Positions 7,430 to 16,243 of a stretch of 64,000 bases of DNA are shown in pieces. Source of the DNA: Paenimyroides marinum (GTDB lineage: Bacteria > Bacteroidota > Bacteroidia > Flavobacteriales > Flavobacteriaceae); assembly GCF_900108395.1 (NCBI RefSeq), contig NZ_FNXE01000013.1, positions 1-64,000 of the forward strand, read 5' to 3'. Every line of letters begins with the position of its first letter. Position 1 is the stretch's first letter. The notes under the pieces were generated by a model, which had not been told where the DNA came from, searched no databases, and saw only the letters and a list, made by a program, of their open reading frames with translations. Position numbers and translations under genes: made by a program.

Positions 7430-8893
7430 ATGTTAAAGCAGAATTTACAGTTAAAATTATCGCAAAAATTATCGCCGCAGCAAATTCAATTAATGAAATT
7501 GATTCAATTGCCCACGCTTGCATTTGAACAACGATTAAAAGAAGAATTGGTAGAAAATCCGGCATTGGAATCGGGCAAAGATGATTTGAATGAAGCAGAT
7601 GAATTTCAGGATAACGACGATGATTACGACGATTACGATAACGATCATATTGATACGGAAGACATCAATATCGACGATTATTTAAGTGATGACGAAATAC
7701 CCGATTACAAACTTAAAAGCAATAATTACAGCGACGACGATGAGGAAACTTTTATGCCGATTGAAGCACAAATCAGTTTTCATCAAAGCTTAATTGAACA
7801 GCTAAATACTTTTATTCTAACAGACGAAGAACGAACCATTGCCGAATTCTTGATTGGCAGTATGGACGATATGGGATACATTCGCCGTGACATTCAGGAT
7901 ATTGTAGATGATATGGCGTTTACGCAAGGTATTTACTCTTCTGAAGAACAAGTGCAAGATATTTTAGAAAACATCATTCATGAGTTGGAGCCAAGCGGTG
8001 TGGGCGCACGTGATTTACAGGAATGCCTGTTGTTGCAGCTACAAAATAAAACGCCTAATGAATGGATTGATTTGGCTAAAGACATTGTTGAAAATCAGTT
8101 TGATGCATTTACCAAAAAACATTACGATAAATTATTGCAGAAATACAGCGTTTCACAATCACAGCTTCGCAAAGCTATTGATGAAATAGAGAAACTGAAT
8201 CCTAAACCGGGCGGGAGTTTTTCGGGCAATTCAAGAGCTGTGGAACACATCATTCCCGATTTTACGGTAAAAGTAGAAGACGGTGAAATAGAATTATTAC
8301 TAAACAGCAGAAATGCCCCGGAATTACACGTTTCTAAGGATTATCAGGAAATGTTGCAAACCTATAAGGAAACTAACGAAAAATCGTCAGCACAAAAAGA
8401 TGCCGTTCAATTTATCAAACAAAAGTTAGACGGGGCCAAGTGGTTTATAGATGCCATTAAACAGCGTCAGGAAACCTTGTTTGTAACCATGAGTGCCATT
8501 ATTGAATATCAAAAAGAATATTTTTTAGACGGCGACGAAACTAAAATCCGACCGATGATTTTAAAAGATATCGCCGATATGGTTGGGTTGGATATTTCTA
8601 CCATTTCACGCGTTGCCAACAGTAAGTATGTAGATACACCTTACGGCACTAAACTGATTAAGGATTTCTTTTCTGAAGCCATGGTAAACGATCAGGGAGA
8701 AGAAGTGTCAACTATTGAAATTAAAAAAATATTGCAAAATATCATTGAGGAAGAAGACAAACAAAAACCACTACCCGATGACAAACTTGCCGACATGCTT
8801 AAAGAAAAAGGCTACCCGATTGCACGGCGAACTGTTGCAAAATATCGCGAACAATTAGACATTCCCGTAGCACGGATGCGCAGAAAAATTTAA
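7430..8893 (+). CDS. rpoN: RNA polymerase sigma-54 factor
   Basis: The 487-residue protein has all three sigma-54 regions: the Gln/Leu-rich activator-responsive region I (residues 1-50, with LSPQQIQLMKLIQLP), an unusually acidic Asp-rich region II (about 55-100), a core-binding domain, and the DNA-binding part with a helix-turn-helix (DISTISRVANSKYVDTPYG) and the RpoN box ARRTVAKYRE near the C-terminus. It would direct transcription from -24/-12 promoters together with AAA+ activators; no activator gene is in this window. Its stop overlaps the next start (TAATG), so translation is coupled. Confidence 0.97.
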   Translation: MLKQNLQLKLSQKLSPQQIQLMKLIQLPTLAFEQRLKEELVENPALESGKDDLNEADEFQDNDDDYDDYDNDHIDTEDINIDDYLSDDEIPDYKLKSNNYSDDDEETFMPIEAQISFHQSLIEQLNTFILTDEERTIAEFLIGSMDDMGYIRRDIQDIVDDMAFTQGIYSSEEQVQDILENIIHELEPSGVGARDLQECLLLQLQNKTPNEWIDLAKDIVENQFDAFTKKHYDKLLQKYSVSQSQLRKAIDEIEKLNPKPGGSFSGNSRAVEHIIPDFTVKVEDGEIELLLNSRNAPELHVSKDYQEMLQTYKETNEKSSAQKDAVQFIKQKLDGAKWFIDAIKQRQETLFVTMSAIIEYQKEYFLDGDETKIRPMILKDIADMVGLDISTISRVANSKYVDTPYGTKLIKDFFSEAMVNDQGEEVSTIEIKKILQNIIEEEDKQKPLPDDKLADMLKEKGYPIARRTVAKYREQLDIPVARMRRKI

Positions 8894-9498
8894 TGAAATA
8901 CGCAGCAAAAATAATATCATATATTTTTCATCCTGTACTTATTCCTACAATAATTACAGGATGTTTTTACTTATTAAATGCTGATTTTTTTATTCCTGTA
9001 GAACGTTTTGTAGCAACCGGGCAAACGTTTTTAATGACGTTTTTATTACCGGTATGCATTTACTTTTTTCTAAAATCTTTAGGATTGTTAAAATCGTCGG
9101 TAATGGTTAAAAATGTTCAAGAACGCGCAGCTCCTGTGTTTTTAAATATTGTAATAATTAACATACTTGTTTTTAAAGTATGGGAAAACGTTTCTAATTC
9201 TGCCCTGAAAATTTTTTTTATAGCTTATTGCATTTCTTATACCCTGCTGTTTTTTGGTGTGTTGTTAAAACGTAAGTACAGCGTACACGTAGCAAGCGTT
9301 TGCAGTGTCATTCCGTTGTTTATAAACCAAACCACCACTTATTACCTTAATCCATATATTATTTTACCAATTTTATTGTTAATAATTGGCTTGGTAGCAT
9401 CGGCAAGGCTTTATTTAAGGGCGCATACCAACGTAGAAATTATTCTGGGCGCGTTGATTGGTTTTGTACCGTCGTTTATCTTGTTTTATAAGATGTAA
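8893..9498 (+). CDS. PAP2-like integral membrane protein
   Basis: The 201-residue protein has about six hydrophobic segments and starts on the last base of the rpoN stop codon. Near the C-terminus, ARLYLRAHTNVEIILGALIG resembles the third motif of PAP2 phosphatases (R..AH...DV..G...G), with Asn replacing the usual Asp before V. The first two PAP2 motifs (K......RP, PSGH) are not visible, so a phosphatase reaction cannot be claimed; the gene may encode a degenerate PAP2 relative. Its 3' end overlaps the convergent barrel gene by 13 bases. Confidence 0.75.
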   Translation: MKYAAKIISYIFHPVLIPTIITGCFYLLNADFFIPVERFVATGQTFLMTFLLPVCIYFFLKSLGLLKSSVMVKNVQERAAPVFLNIVIINILVFKVWENVSNSALKIFFIAYCISYTLLFFGVLLKRKYSVHVASVCSVIPLFINQTTTYYLNPYIILPILLLIIGLVASARLYLRAHTNVEIILGALIGFVPSFILFYKM

Positions 9499-10172
9499 AA
9501 CATTAACCCTACATTCAACATATTGATGTTTTCATTGATCAAATCTTTCTTATACAACGGCTTAAAACCGTAATAAGCATAAAAATTCCAAGTGTTAAAC
9601 CCGGCAGCAACATATACGCCTATATTAGAATTTTCAAAAATATCTGTCCCTCTGAATGTTTGATTTCCTAATGTCCCTTTATATTTTGAAGTTGAATTTA
9701 GCAGATAACTGTATTTGACACCTGTATAAATCCGCCAGAATTTGTGCGAGTGTACTTTGGAATTTCTCCATCTAATTTCAATCGGGATTTCTATGTACGA
9801 CAGTTTATGAACGTTCTTTTCCGGATCGTTATCAATATCAAAAACAACAGGATTTTCGTTAGTTAAAACAAGATTGTGCCGCAGATTATAAAATGCAAAT
9901 CCAAAACCGGGAGCAATAGAAACGGTTCGTTGTTTATTTAGTGGAATATCCCTTAGAAATCCAAAATTGGTTCCGATCGAAATGGTACGCTGTGAAAAAT
10001 CGTCCGAATTTTGTCGTAATATGCTATGTGTTATTCCCACATAAAACTGATCTTCCCTGTAAAAAGGATCTGTTACTTTTATGGTTCTGTCTAAAGCGGG
10101 CAAGCTGTCGGTAGCCTGAGAAATCGCCGTTACCGAGACCAACAAAAACAATATGTTAAGAAATAGTTTCAT
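9486..10172 (-). CDS. Outer-membrane beta-barrel protein, PorT-like family
   Basis: The 228-residue protein has a signal peptide (residues 1-18, ending AIS-Q) and then alternating strands ending in the aromatic-rich tail MLNVGLMFYIL, typical of an 8-strand barrel of the PF13568 (PorT-like) kind. The segment SYIEIPIEIRWR matches the common 'Y.EIP...R' strand of this family. It is the last gene of the dxs-DUF3078 unit, 3 bases after the DUF3078 stop. It is not clearly the T9SS protein PorT/SprT itself. Function unknown. Confidence 0.8.
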   Translation of the reverse strand: MKLFLNILFLLVSVTAISQATDSLPALDRTIKVTDPFYREDQFYVGITHSILRQNSDDFSQRTISIGTNFGFLRDIPLNKQRTVSIAPGFGFAFYNLRHNLVLTNENPVVFDIDNDPEKNVHKLSYIEIPIEIRWRNSKVHSHKFWRIYTGVKYSYLLNSTSKYKGTLGNQTFRGTDIFENSNIGVYVAAGFNTWNFYAYYGFKPLYKKDLINENINMLNVGLMFYIL

Positions 10173-10175
10173 TTG

Positions 10176-11426
10176 TTAAAAATTATAAACCAAGCCAACG
10201 CTTAGCAATTGTTTAAACTGTACCCGCGGACCTTCGGTTATCTGCACACCGTCAACATCGCGCTTGTTCTTGATATCATCATCATAAATCAAATGTCCGC
10301 CTAAAGTTGCTTTTAACAAGCTGTTTACTTTCATTTCTAACATAAGCTGCCAGTCCACATCAACATTTCCAAAATTATTCAGATAATCGGTATATAAAGT
10401 TAAATTATTTTTTAATGAAACGTTTTTCATTAACGCTTTATTCCATTCGGTTGTAAAAAGAAAACCCAATTCATTTTTAGATTTTCGTCCTGCTTTCAGC
10501 AAATTACCGTTTTCGTCAAAAACACCGCCTTCTAAACCAAACTCTCCTTTGTTCGCTAAAACATCGTCTAAAACCAATGTTGATTTCAAGGTAAGCGGTG
10601 AAATATATGCCTTAAAATTATTTTTAAAGAATTCAGAACCGATACCCACAAATAAATATGCCGGTGCAAATGCCCGCGAAATAGGATTTTCTACATCGGG
10701 ATAAGCGTAACCGTTAGCCATTTGCGTGTTTAAGGTCATTTTGGCAGAATAATACCAGTTCGATTTGACCGATGATTTGTAACCAAAAGAAGAATTGATA
10801 CTTAAAACATCATCTGTTTTCCGCAATTCTACATTTTCTTGTTTGTTCAGCCCGTAACGCACTTTCAACTCATTTTGCCAAACGGTTCTGCCCTTTTCGT
10901 AATTTCTTGAAAAGTCGCCTTTCACAATTCCGGAGACCGAACTATACCCGCCGGCACTCCAGTTTGAAAACGTTCCCTGATTGATATCCAATCCAACACT
11001 GTTGGTCTTTTTCCAAAAACTTAACTCAGACCGAATGGGAGATAACGCATCGTAAAGAATCTGTGAATTGGCACGTGGGGTTCTGTCGTAAACAAAACCA
11101 TTGGGTTTAGGAATTAAGAAGTAAGCTAAATCGGTATTTTTATTGCGTTTGGTTACTTCAAAAGTAGAAACCACCACTTGTTGCACATCGCCCGACTTAA
11201 GTTCCATTAAAACAGAATCCTGCAAAACCATTTTGGGTTCCACCGTGATTGGTCGTATAAAAATAGTGTCATTTTTTTTAACCAAGGTGTCAAAAACCGA
11301 AAATTGTGTTCTGTAAAAAGCGTCTATACTTTTTTGCTTTTTTTCCATTTCGAGCGAATCGACTGTTTGTGAAAAGCCAATTGCTGAAAAAAACATAAAA
11401 AATACAATTATTCTAAATTGATACAT
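10176..11426 (-). CDS. DUF3078 outer-membrane protein
   Basis: The 416-residue protein has a signal peptide (residues 1-19, FSAIGFS-Q) and a C-terminal DUF3078 domain (about 130-416) recognisable from FWKKTNSVGLDINQGTFSNW.AGG and repeated amphipathic strands ending LLSVGLVYNF. DUF3078 proteins are Bacteroidota outer-membrane barrels of unknown function. The start overlaps the dxs stop by 14 bases, so it is translationally coupled to dxs, although no metabolic reason for the pairing is evident. Confidence 0.88.
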   Translation of the reverse strand: MYQFRIIVFFMFFSAIGFSQTVDSLEMEKKQKSIDAFYRTQFSVFDTLVKKNDTIFIRPITVEPKMVLQDSVLMELKSGDVQQVVVSTFEVTKRNKNTDLAYFLIPKPNGFVYDRTPRANSQILYDALSPIRSELSFWKKTNSVGLDINQGTFSNWSAGGYSSVSGIVKGDFSRNYEKGRTVWQNELKVRYGLNKQENVELRKTDDVLSINSSFGYKSSVKSNWYYSAKMTLNTQMANGYAYPDVENPISRAFAPAYLFVGIGSEFFKNNFKAYISPLTLKSTLVLDDVLANKGEFGLEGGVFDENGNLLKAGRKSKNELGFLFTTEWNKALMKNVSLKNNLTLYTDYLNNFGNVDVDWQLMLEMKVNSLLKATLGGHLIYDDDIKNKRDVDGVQITEGPRVQFKQLLSVGLVYNF

Positions 11427-13182
11427 TACTTACTTTTTTAAATAAATTTTGCATGGATAAGCTGTCTAATCCGCAATAAATAAATTGTTCGTTTACGGTG
11501 GCGTGCTCTATAAATTCATCGGGCACTCCCAGGTTTATTATCGTAACTTTTAATTTGTTTTTTAAAACAATCTGATTTATCATACTGCCAAATCCGCCAT
11601 TAATCACTCCTTCTTCTAATGTGATGATGGTTTGATACCTTTCGATTAAATCAACAATAGCTTTTTCATTTAGGGGCTTTATCTGTAAAAAATGATACAC
11701 CGAGAAAAAACCGGTATCAAAATTCAGTGCTTCCAAAACATTTTCGATAATGGTTCCTGTTGAAAAAACAGCTGCTTCAGTTCCTTTCTTAATTTTCTGG
11801 ATTTTAGAAAAATCGATTGTTTCAAAAGGTACTTTCCAATTTTTTTCTGATGAATAACCCCGTGGATAACGAACGGCTACAGGCTGTGAATTAGCATCTT
11901 GCAACGTATATAATGTTTGCCGTAACTCAACAGCATCTTTTGGTGCCAGTATTTTTAAATTGGGAATGGCGTTTAAATAAGCAATATCAAAAATTCCCTG
12001 ATGTGTTGCTCCATCCTCACCCACCAAACCGGCACGGTCAATACAAAAAATTACAGGAATATTTTGCAATGCCACATCATGAATCAACTGATCATAAGCC
12101 CGTTGCAAAAAAGTAGAATAAATGGTACAAAAAACAGTAAAACCACTCAACGAAATACCTGCTGCCAAAGTAACCGCGTGCTGCTCAGCAATTCCCACAT
12201 CAATGGCACGATCCGGAAACGCATCCATCATATATTTTAAAGAGCTTCCGGTAGGCATTGCCGGAGTAATAGCAAATAGTTTATTGTTCTTTTGAGCCAA
12301 TTCTAACAACGTCAGCCCGAAAACATCCTGATATTTGGTAAATTCTTGTTGGTTATTTTGTAACAGGTCTCCTGTTATTTTATCAAACTTCCCCGGTGCA
12401 TGGTACAGCACCTGATTTTCTTCTGCCTTTTTCAATCCCTTACCTTTGGTAGTAACAACGTGTAGGAACTGAGGTTTGTTTTTATTTTTTAATCGTTGGA
12501 ATTCATTAATGAGCATTTTTAAATCATGCCCGTCAATGGGTCCTGAATAATCAAAATTCAACGATTTAATCATATTGTTTTCTTTTGGATTTTTTCCTTG
12601 CTTCACCTGCATCAAATAACTTTTCAATGCACCTACGCTGGGGTCTATCCCAATGGCATTATCGTTTAAAACAACTATAAGACGAGCGTTAGTTACCCCG
12701 GCGTGATTCAAAGCTTCAAAAGCCATGCCCGAGGCGATTGAGGCATCACCAATCACCGCAATATGCTGATTATTTTTGCCTTGTAATTTATCGCCAATAG
12801 CCATACCCAATGCTGCCGAGACCGAAGTTGAAGAATGCCCCACGCCAAAGGCATCATATTCACTCTCACTGATTTTAGGAAAACCACTGATACCATTCTT
12901 TCTCCGGTTGCTGTCAAAAACTTCTTTTCTGCCTGTAAGTATTTTGTGTACATATGCCTGATGACCAACATCCCAAACCAATTTATCAATTGGCGTATCA
13001 AACACATAATGCAGTGCAATGGTTAATTCCACCACGCCTAAACTCGCCCCCAAATGACCACCGTTGACCGATACCACGTCGATTATAAACCTACGGATTT
13101 CACCGGCTAACTGTTCCAATTCTTCCATGGTTTTCGATTTTAAATCAGAAGGAAATTGAATAGTAGGTAAAATGGCTGCCAT
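11413..13182 (-). CDS. dxs: 1-deoxy-D-xylulose-5-phosphate synthase
   Basis: The thiamine-diphosphate enzyme condenses pyruvate with glyceraldehyde-3-phosphate, the first step of the MEP isoprenoid route. Visible are the N-terminal transketolase part (LGVVELTIALHYVFDTP..LVWDVGHQAYVHK), the ThDP motif GDASIASGMAFEALN...NDNAIGI, the pyrimidine-binding part (DVGIAEQHAVTLAAG) and the C-terminal domain (TLEEGV.NGGFG). The start is set at the ATG at 13182 (589 residues): an upstream TTG at 13203 is the only other option, and it falls inside the TAAATTTG -7 box. It heads the operon with DUF3078 and the barrel gene. Confidence 0.95.
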   Translation of the reverse strand: MAAILPTIQFPSDLKSKTMEELEQLAGEIRRFIIDVVSVNGGHLGASLGVVELTIALHYVFDTPIDKLVWDVGHQAYVHKILTGRKEVFDSNRRKNGISGFPKISESEYDAFGVGHSSTSVSAALGMAIGDKLQGKNNQHIAVIGDASIASGMAFEALNHAGVTNARLIVVLNDNAIGIDPSVGALKSYLMQVKQGKNPKENNMIKSLNFDYSGPIDGHDLKMLINEFQRLKNKNKPQFLHVVTTKGKGLKKAEENQVLYHAPGKFDKITGDLLQNNQQEFTKYQDVFGLTLLELAQKNNKLFAITPAMPTGSSLKYMMDAFPDRAIDVGIAEQHAVTLAAGISLSGFTVFCTIYSTFLQRAYDQLIHDVALQNIPVIFCIDRAGLVGEDGATHQGIFDIAYLNAIPNLKILAPKDAVELRQTLYTLQDANSQPVAVRYPRGYSSEKNWKVPFETIDFSKIQKIKKGTEAAVFSTGTIIENVLEALNFDTGFFSVYHFLQIKPLNEKAIVDLIERYQTIITLEEGVINGGFGSMINQIVLKNKLKVTIINLGVPDEFIEHATVNEQFIYCGLDSLSMQNLFKKVSNVSI

Positions 13183-13200
13183 TAATTTTATATTTTTGAA

Positions 13201-13208
13201 CAAATTTA
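13201..13208 (-). promoter_or_regulatory. -7 box of the dxs operon
   Basis: The minus strand reads TAAATTTG, a full match to TAnnTTTG, 18 bases before the dxs ATG. No strong -33 is visible. The short spacing decides against the upstream TTG start. Confidence 0.6.
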
Positions 13209-13241
13209 CAATAATATCTTATTTTAAAACCATATTTTGGA

Positions 13242-13676
13242 ATGATACTTAACGATGAATATTATATGCGTATTGCGTTAAACGAAGCAAAAGAAGCTTT
13301 TTTTAAGGGTGAAATTCCTATAGGCGCAGTCATTGTAGCCAACAATCAGATCATTGCAAAAACGCACAATTTAACTGAAAACTTGAACGACGTTACCGCC
13401 CATGCCGAAATGCAGGCGATTACTGCTGCTGCGAATGCCATTGGTGGAAAATATTTAAAAAACTGTACGCTGTATTTAACCGTGGAACCCTGCCAAATGT
13501 GTGCCGGTGCATTGTATTGGAGCCAGATTTCAAAAATTGTTGTGGGAACAAAAGACAACAAACGGGGTTTTGAAACAATGGGTGGACAGTTGCATCCAAA
13601 AACCGAAATAATCTACGGAGTTTTAGAACAGGAATGTAAAAGTTTAATGCTTGATTTTTTTCAAAATAAAAGATAA
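13242..13676 (+). CDS. tadA: tRNA adenosine(34) deaminase
   Basis: The 144-residue zinc enzyme converts adenosine to inosine at the tRNA-Arg(ACG) wobble position. It has the cytidine-deaminase-fold motif HAE (His54, catalytic Glu56) and PCQMCAGA (Cys84, Cys87). The TadA-like EIPIGAVIV and GTKDNKRGFETMGGQ segments separate it from guanine deaminases, although both share this fold. It is divergent from dxs with 59 bases between the start codons. Confidence 0.92.
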   Translation: MILNDEYYMRIALNEAKEAFFKGEIPIGAVIVANNQIIAKTHNLTENLNDVTAHAEMQAITAAANAIGGKYLKNCTLYLTVEPCQMCAGALYWSQISKIVVGTKDNKRGFETMGGQLHPKTEIIYGVLEQECKSLMLDFFQNKR

Positions 13677-13680
13677 AAAT

Positions 13681-13733
13681 GCCATTCTGAACGAAGTGAA
13701 GAATCCTTAAATTCCTCCTTCGTTGGAATGCCA
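13681..13733. repeat. Dispersed REP-like hairpin element
   Basis: GCCATTCTGAACGAAG at the left pairs imperfectly with CTTCGTTGGAATGCC at the right. It belongs to the GTCATTCTGAGCGAAG-type repeats scattered in Bacteroidota genomes; relatives occur in this window at about 16351-16430, 18380-18455 and 20570-20622. It follows tadA directly and may serve as its transcript end. Confidence 0.65.
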
Positions 13734-13764
13734 AGTTAAATTTTATATGTTTTTCTAAACAACT

Positions 13765-13812
13765 TTATTATTTAAAAACGGTATCCCAAAGATGCAAGAT
13801 TTTTAAAACCTT
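13765..13812 (-). pseudogene. Remnant of a beta-barrel gene 3' end
   Basis: The minus strand encodes LASLGYRF followed by TAA at 13774-13772, and 13765-13793 is almost the same base for base as 13926-13954, the end of the next barrel gene (QLSLGYRF, stop). Upstream the reading runs only about 15 codons before entering the hairpin repeat at 13808. It is a leftover of a lost or duplicated PF13568-type barrel gene. Confidence 0.6.
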
Positions 13813-13870
13813 GTAGCTTTAATTTTTTTGATAATTTATACCTACAAGGTCAAAAAAAAGACCTTGCAGG
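13808..13870. repeat. Overlapping hairpins with a shared arm
   Basis: ACCTTGTAG (13808-13816) pairs with CTACAAGGT (13842-13850), and part of the same right arm, CAAGGTC (13845-13851), can instead pair with GACCTTG (13860-13866). The two foldings exclude each other. The sequence resembles the short hairpin repeats common in flavobacterial intergenic DNA; no regulated gene is evident. Confidence 0.45.
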
Positions 13871-13932
13871 ATTAACCAACTCTTATGATATGTTAATTAT
13901 CAATGAATTACCAATCGAATTGAGGTTATTAT

Positions 13933-14520
13933 TTAAAAACGATACCCCAAAGATAATTGCATTACCTTATTTTTCCAATCTACATCGGGGTGATCGGTTA
14001 CATTTGTCATTCCGGCATTATAGCGTGCCGAAAGCATTAAATTTAACGGCAGATTAAGACTTAAACCTACATTGACAGAAAAGTTAAAATCATTGAATTT
14101 AGGACTGTCCGGATTTAAATCTTCAAACTTCATATTCGATTCTGTTAAAAAACCGGCTTGCGGTCCGGCTTCAATAGCTAATGAATTGGTTAGATAATAT
14201 TTAATCATTACCGGAACGTTGACATAATTCAGGTTAAAATCGTGTTCAACGGTTGCGTTATCAACTTTCCATTTTCCGCCTTCAGAAGAATAATACACTT
14301 CGGGTTGAATAGCAATTTTATTAAACCGAAGTTCGGCAAAAAAACCGGCATGGAATCCATTTTTTGAATTGTTATCATGGAATTGACTCCAGCTTTTTCC
14401 TGATAATTTCGCATTGTTGTAACCCACTTTGGGTCCAAACGAAAATTCTTGTGCCTGTACTGAATTGGCACAAAACAATGCCGTACAAAGCATTGCGATA
14501 ATTTGGGGTAACTGTTTCAT
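13933..14520 (-). CDS. Outer-membrane beta-barrel porin-family protein A
   Basis: The start is taken at the ATG at 14520, giving MKQLPQIIAMLCTALFCANSVQAQ as the signal peptide; a start 12 bases earlier adds only four residues. The mature protein has the PF13568 pattern: FGPKVGYNNAKLSG, FHAGFFAELRFNKIAIQPEVYYSSEGGK, YVNVPVMIKYYLTNSLAIEAGPQAGFL, LSARYNAGMTN, and a C-terminal LSLGYRF. It is one of three related barrels in a row here. Cargo or ligand is unknown. Confidence 0.88.
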   Translation of the reverse strand: MKQLPQIIAMLCTALFCANSVQAQEFSFGPKVGYNNAKLSGKSWSQFHDNNSKNGFHAGFFAELRFNKIAIQPEVYYSSEGGKWKVDNATVEHDFNLNYVNVPVMIKYYLTNSLAIEAGPQAGFLTESNMKFEDLNPDSPKFNDFNFSVNVGLSLNLPLNLMLSARYNAGMTNVTDHPDVDWKNKVMQLSLGYRF

Positions 14521-14650
14521 AATATTGGGCATTTATGAATTGTTTATCAAATTTTAATCCAAAGCCAAAATTACCGAAAAAATATGGGCTACGCTAATTA
14601 AAAAACAGGAAAACTGTGTGTTTTTTCTACAAGTAGTATTTGGGTAAACA

Positions 14651-14683
14651 AAAAACCCTGTCAAAGTTTAAAACTTTGACAGA
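14651..14683 (-). terminator. Terminator after barrel gene B
   Basis: CTGTCAAAGTTT (14658-14669) and AAACTTTGACAG (14671-14682) form a long stem, and the minus strand continues GGTTTTTTG. It lies 27 bases after the stop of the minus-strand barrel gene at 14710. Confidence 0.75.
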
Positions 14684-14709
14684 GTTAAATTTACATATTT
14701 TTATTTCAA

Positions 14710-15282
14710 TTAAAATTTGTATCCAACACCTACTTGAATTACACCGTTTTTAGTTGCATCTCCAACATTAGTATCCTCTCTAATATCTGACAAACCTAGG
14801 TTATAACGCGCTCCAACAAAAAGCCCTATAGGTAAATCGTAAGCTAAACCAAAATTCAAACCAAAATCAGTAGATTTATAAAAATCTTTAGAATCAGTTG
14901 TAATATTACCAACCTTAGTTTCAGATTTCATTAAAAAGCCAATTTGTGGACCCAATTCAACAGAAAACCCTTCAACGATATAATATTTTGCCATAATTGG
15001 CACATTAATATAGTCATTCTTAATTTCACCATCTACTCCTAACGCATTAAATGAAGCACCTTGAGCTGAATACAAAACCTCTGGTTGAACAGAAAATTTT
15101 TCGTTAAATTTAATTTCAACAACAGCACCTACGTGAAAACTTGTTTTCATTTCACTGTTCTCTGCACCATTTAAATTAGCAAAGTTAACCCCAGCTTTTG
15201 GACCAAATTTTACTTCTTGTTGCGCCAATGCACTTGTAGAGAACGCAACTAAACCTAATAAGGTTAAGGTAATTTTTTTCAT
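14710..15282 (-). CDS. Outer-membrane beta-barrel porin-family protein B
   Basis: The 190-residue protein starts with a signal peptide (MKKITLTLLGLVAFSTSALAQ) identical to that of barrel C. PF13568 signatures follow: VKFGPKAGVNFANLNG, FHVGAVVEIKFNEKFSVQPEVLYSAQG, YINVPIMAKYYIVEGFSVELGPQIGFL, GARYNLGLSD, and the tail VIQVGVGYKF. It lies between its terminator and a strong promoter copy at 15313-15343, so it is probably transcribed alone. Confidence 0.9.
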   Translation of the reverse strand: MKKITLTLLGLVAFSTSALAQQEVKFGPKAGVNFANLNGAENSEMKTSFHVGAVVEIKFNEKFSVQPEVLYSAQGASFNALGVDGEIKNDYINVPIMAKYYIVEGFSVELGPQIGFLMKSETKVGNITTDSKDFYKSTDFGLNFGLAYDLPIGLFVGARYNLGLSDIREDTNVGDATKNGVIQVGVGYKF

Positions 15283-15312
15283 AAAATATTTATTTTTTAA
15301 TAACTATTAAAA

Positions 15313-15343
15313 CAAATTTAACCATTTATTTGATTTTACAAAA
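15313..15343 (-). promoter_or_regulatory. Promoter of barrel gene B (copy A of a shared promoter)
   Basis: On the minus strand TTTTG (15343-15339) is followed after 18 bp by TAAATTTG (15320-15313), a full Bacteroidota promoter, 30 bases before the ATG. The same block with the same spacer recurs at 16248-16278 and 25728-25758. Confidence 0.8.
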
Positions 15344-15469
15344 TTATTAACTAAAAAAAATATGATATAAAAAACTACACTGATTTAAAAGTAACCTTTT
15401 TACATTATTTTCTACCAATATTTTTTTTAAACAAAAAACAACGTTTTAAGTACACTCTAGAAGGATTTA

Positions 15470-16216
15470 TTAAAATTTGTAACCAATAGAAACTTGGATC
15501 ACCCCGTTTTTAACATTATCAGTTTTTAAATGAGTTTCATATCTTTCTCCTTCTTCATCTGTTTGAACAAAAGTAAAATCTTTACCTACTTTGCTTAATC
15601 CCAAATTATAACGTGCTTCTACAAAGAAACCATTATTTAAATTAAAACTTGCACCTGCTCCTAAACCAAAATCAACAGAATTTGTTCCATTTTTAATATC
15701 TTCTGTTTCCTTTCCTGAACTTAATTCAGTTTCACCTTGAAATGTTAATGAACTCTTATATTCAGATTTCCATTCGGATTTAATATTAAAACCTACATAA
15801 GGTCCTGCTTCAATAGCCAAACTTGGAATTATATAATATTTAGCCATAATTGGCACATTGATATAATGTAAATTCCATTTCATTTCACCATCTATTTCAT
15901 AATCTATAGGCATTCCAAAAATAATATCCGTACCTTTTTCATACTGTTTATATTTTCCACCTTGCACAGAATATAAAACTTCGGGTTGAATTGCAAATTT
16001 ATCGTTAAACTTAATTTCTGCAAAAGCTCCAATATGAAAGCCAGTTTGTCCTTTATCAAACTCTAATTGATCTTCCTGGTATTCAGCATCAAAAAACTTT
16101 CCGCTTACATTAGCAAAGTTAACCCCTGCTTTGGGACCAAATTTTACTTCTTGTTGTGCCAGTGCACTTGTAGAGAACGCAACTAAACCTAATAAAGTTA
16201 AGGTAATTTTCTTCAT
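15470..16216 (-). CDS. Outer-membrane beta-barrel porin-family protein C
   Basis: The start is placed at the ATG at 16216 (248 residues), where the signal peptide MKKITLTLLGLVAFSTSALAQ begins; a longer frame from 16246 would add ten residues in front of the signal. The barrel matches protein B along its length but carries insertions (for example DAEYQEDQLEFDKGQ near residue 45, and a longer loop with SGKETEDIKNG), and ends VIQVSIGYKF. It arose by duplication with B, including promoter and signal peptide. Confidence 0.9.
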   Translation of the reverse strand: MKKITLTLLGLVAFSTSALAQQEVKFGPKAGVNFANVSGKFFDAEYQEDQLEFDKGQTGFHIGAFAEIKFNDKFAIQPEVLYSVQGGKYKQYEKGTDIIFGMPIDYEIDGEMKWNLHYINVPIMAKYYIIPSLAIEAGPYVGFNIKSEWKSEYKSSLTFQGETELSSGKETEDIKNGTNSVDFGLGAGASFNLNNGFFVEARYNLGLSKVGKDFTFVQTDEEGERYETHLKTDNVKNGVIQVSIGYKF

Positions 16217-16243
16217 AAAATATTTGTTTTTTAAATAACTTTT

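Noticed and set aside
9486-10172. Assignment as the T9SS component PorT/SprT
   Set aside because: The general barrel family fits, but specific PorT signature segments were not recognised, and the operon with dxs and DUF3078 is not evidence for T9SS.
13183-13203. Longer dxs start at TTG 13203
   Set aside because: The TTG lies in the TAAATTTG -7 box and the seven extra residues do not resemble the family start.
13209-13241. Thiamine riboswitch before dxs
   Set aside because: The leader from the -7 box to the ATG is far too short for a TPP riboswitch.
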